Shown here one piece after another: positions 62,907 to 64,000 of a DNA stretch of 64,000 nt (the stretch's first letter is position 1; the number at the start of each line of letters is the position of its first letter). The position numbers and the translations under genes are program-made. The notes beneath the pieces were generated by a model. It was given only the letters and a program-made list of their open reading frames with translations, was not told where the DNA came from and did no database searches. The DNA comes from Intestinibacillus sp. Marseille-P6563 (GTDB taxonomy: Bacteria > Bacillota > Clostridia > Oscillospirales > Butyricicoccaceae): the NCBI RefSeq assembly GCF_900604335.1, contig NZ_UWOD01000002.1, positions 744,001 to 808,000 of the forward strand, read 5' to 3'.

Positions 62907-63302
62907 ATGAATCTGAAACAAAAGCTATCCAAAAAAATGAAAAAGACCGGCGGCTTTACGCTGATCGAAATGCTGATTGTGGTCGCAATCATCGCGATTT
63001 TGGTGGTCGTTTCGATCCCCATGGTAAGCTCCAGTCTTGACAAGGCCAAGAAGGCTACCGATGATGCAAACTTCCGTGCTGCGAAAGCTGCAGCCATGAT
63101 TCAGTTTATGACAAGCGAAAAAACCACAGAAACAACTTATTCGTATAATAGTGACGGTACCGCTGTAGAAGGTACCCAAACTGCTGGTGACCCGGGCTAT
63201 GACTATGGCCAGAGTGAGGCCAATAAGAAAGGGTATGTTCAGGTTGTTATAACTAAGGACGGCATCGTTGATAAGGATAAGACAAAATGGGTTAAAGCAT
63301 AA
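62907..63302 (+). CDS. pilA: Major type IV pilin
   Basis: A 131-residue class IVa prepilin with a 16-residue basic leader ending KTGG, then FTLIEMLIVVAIIAILVVVS (Glu at +5) and a small polar head rich in Thr, Gly and Lys. No Cys pair is present in the head. A strong AAAGGAGG site and a perfect 17-base hairpin after the gene fit a highly expressed, stable transcript. Confidence 0.93.
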   Translation: MNLKQKLSKKMKKTGGFTLIEMLIVVAIIAILVVVSIPMVSSSLDKAKKATDDANFRAAKAAAMIQFMTSEKTTETTYSYNSDGTAVEGTQTAGDPGYDYGQSEANKKGYVQVVITKDGIVDKDKTKWVKA

Positions 63303-63312
63303 ATTCCCTGCC

Positions 63313-63353
63313 GTTTTCCACCGAAGAGGGGGATGGCCTCTTCGGTGGAAAAC
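63313..63353 (+). terminator. 17-bp perfect hairpin after major pilin gene
   Basis: The arms 63313-63329 and 63337-63353 (GTTTTCCACCGAAGAGG and its complement) are perfect with a 7-base loop, 10 bases after the pilin stop. No T-run follows, so it may stabilise the 3' end or attenuate rather than fully terminate before the peptidase gene. Confidence 0.6.
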
Positions 63354-63436
63354 CCCTAAACGACTTTGGGACAGTACCGGAACTTCCGGCGCCGTCCCAA
63401 GGCCGTTTGCAACGCCTCAAAAGGAGTATGCCGCAC

Positions 63437-64000
63437 ATGGACACAGACCCGATTCTACAACTGTATCTTGCCGTATGGCTGGCCGTCCTCGGCGCCGCCC
63501 TGGGCAGCTTCCTGAACTGTGCTGCCGACCGCGGCGGCCTGCCGACCGGACGGTCGCGCTGCGACCACTGCGGGCATGTGCTTACTGCGCGCGACCTCGT
63601 GCCCGTGGTGAGTTATCTGCGGTGTCGCGGCCGCTGCCGCTACTGTAAAGAGCGCATCTCAGCCCGGTGTCTGGTTTTCGAACTGGCCGGAGCGGTCTTA
63701 TTTGCCGCACTGGGGCTGCACTTTGGCTTGCAATTGGAACTGGTGATGCAGCTCATTTTTGGCAGCCTTCTTCTGCTGCTCAGCCTGATCGACTGGCGCA
63801 CCCATACCCTGCCGGATCAGCTGCTGCTGGCGGCAGCGCTCAACCGGCTGTTGTTTGTCTTTTTGCTGCGGCAGCCGCTGGGCGCGACGCTGGCGCACAT
63901 GGCGCTGGGCGCGTTCAGTGTTTCGCTGCCGCTGCTGGTGCTGTCACTGGTGATGGACCATCTGCTGCAAAAAGATACCCTGGGCGGCGGAGACATCAAA
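63437..64000 (+). CDS. pilD: Prepilin peptidase (type IV leader peptidase), 3' end outside the window
   Basis: The first 188 residues of a bifunctional aspartic prepilin peptidase, possibly with N-methyltransferase activity. The cytoplasmic zinc site is Cys42-x2-Cys45 and Cys67-x2-Cys70, LGSFLNC marks the N-terminus, and the two catalytic aspartates are Asp119 (SLIDWRTHTLPD) and Asp186 (GGGDIK) at the very edge. It should process all four prepilins upstream. ATG 63437 is preferred over the in-frame ATG 63428, which lies only 2 bases after the AAAGGAG site. Confidence 0.93.
   Translation, partial: MDTDPILQLYLAVWLAVLGAALGSFLNCAADRGGLPTGRSRCDHCGHVLTARDLVPVVSYLRCRGRCRYCKERISARCLVFELAGAVLFAALGLHFGLQLELVMQLIFGSLLLLLSLIDWRTHTLPDQLLLAAALNRLLFVFLLRQPLGATLAHMALGAFSVSLPLLVLSLVMDHLLQKDTLGGGDIK

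Noticed and set aside
1-64000. CRISPR arrays, rRNA genes, complete IS elements
   Set aside because: Read through the window and none was seen; repeated motifs present are short regulatory sites or protein repeats.

Overview
The window looks like chromosomal DNA of an anaerobic, spore-forming Firmicute of class Clostridia, probably a gut Oscillospirales relative (Butyricicoccaceae-like is a guess). The evidence is an uninterrupted sigK gene with a pro-sequence, a SpoIIM-like protein, a SCIFF peptide with its radical SAM maturase, strong AGGAGG ribosome binding sites, and moderately GC-rich coding DNA. Assignments come from recognising motifs and families in the translations; no database search was run.

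Layout. (1) 1-6.7 kb is the end of a mobile element: three consecutive large serine recombinase genes (the first cut by the window edge), a small resolvase-like ORF, and a fifth recombinase that has lost its catalytic N-terminus. (2) 6.8-12.5 kb is a carbohydrate locus: AraC and XRE-cupin regulators divergent from a zinc dehydrogenase (IolM-like), a creatininase-fold hydrolase (IolN-like) and a second zinc dehydrogenase. The 690-bp divergent promoter region carries seven CGCAAG-type half-sites and two perfect palindromes. (3) 12.6-20.4 kb is mostly housekeeping: ftsH with two coupled genes, a TetR regulator, an alanine/glycine symporter, tsaE-tsaB, upp and small proteins. (4) 20.4-28.9 kb is a second inositol locus: iolG, a LacI regulator, an RbsABC/Iat-type sugar ABC transporter, and a divergent pair encoding a second Gfo/Idh dehydrogenase and IolI. 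Loci 2 and 4 together suggest import of an inositol, oxidation to scyllo-inosose, and a Thermotoga-type IolM/IolN route, with IolI handling D-chiro isomers.

(5) 28.9-41.7 kb: prfB without a programmed frameshift, a BlaI/BlaR1-like (M24-type repressor plus M56 peptidase) pair with two TACAnnTGTA operators, an aminotransferase, a PuuD-like amidotransferase, an Smr protein, a SpoIIM-like protein, a ProC-like Rossmann protein, the yajC-TIGR04086-scfA-scfB cluster, sigK, an M16 protease and tRNA-Arg(ACG). (6) 41.8-47.1 kb: an overlapping DUF6320/acyltransferase-like/esterase trio and a LytTR-GHKL two-component system.

(7) 47.2-64 kb is a type IV pilus locus: an XRE regulator, a GGDEF-EAL cyclic-di-GMP protein, a 2143-residue prepilin fused to a giant GLUG-repeat/Ig-like ectodomain, three minor pilins, PilB (with an MshEN c-di-GMP-binding-type N-terminus), PilT, PilC, the major pilin and a prepilin peptidase that runs off the right edge. 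This c-di-GMP-linked pilus with a giant adhesin-like pilin is the most unusual system in the window; the hybrid inositol pathway is second.
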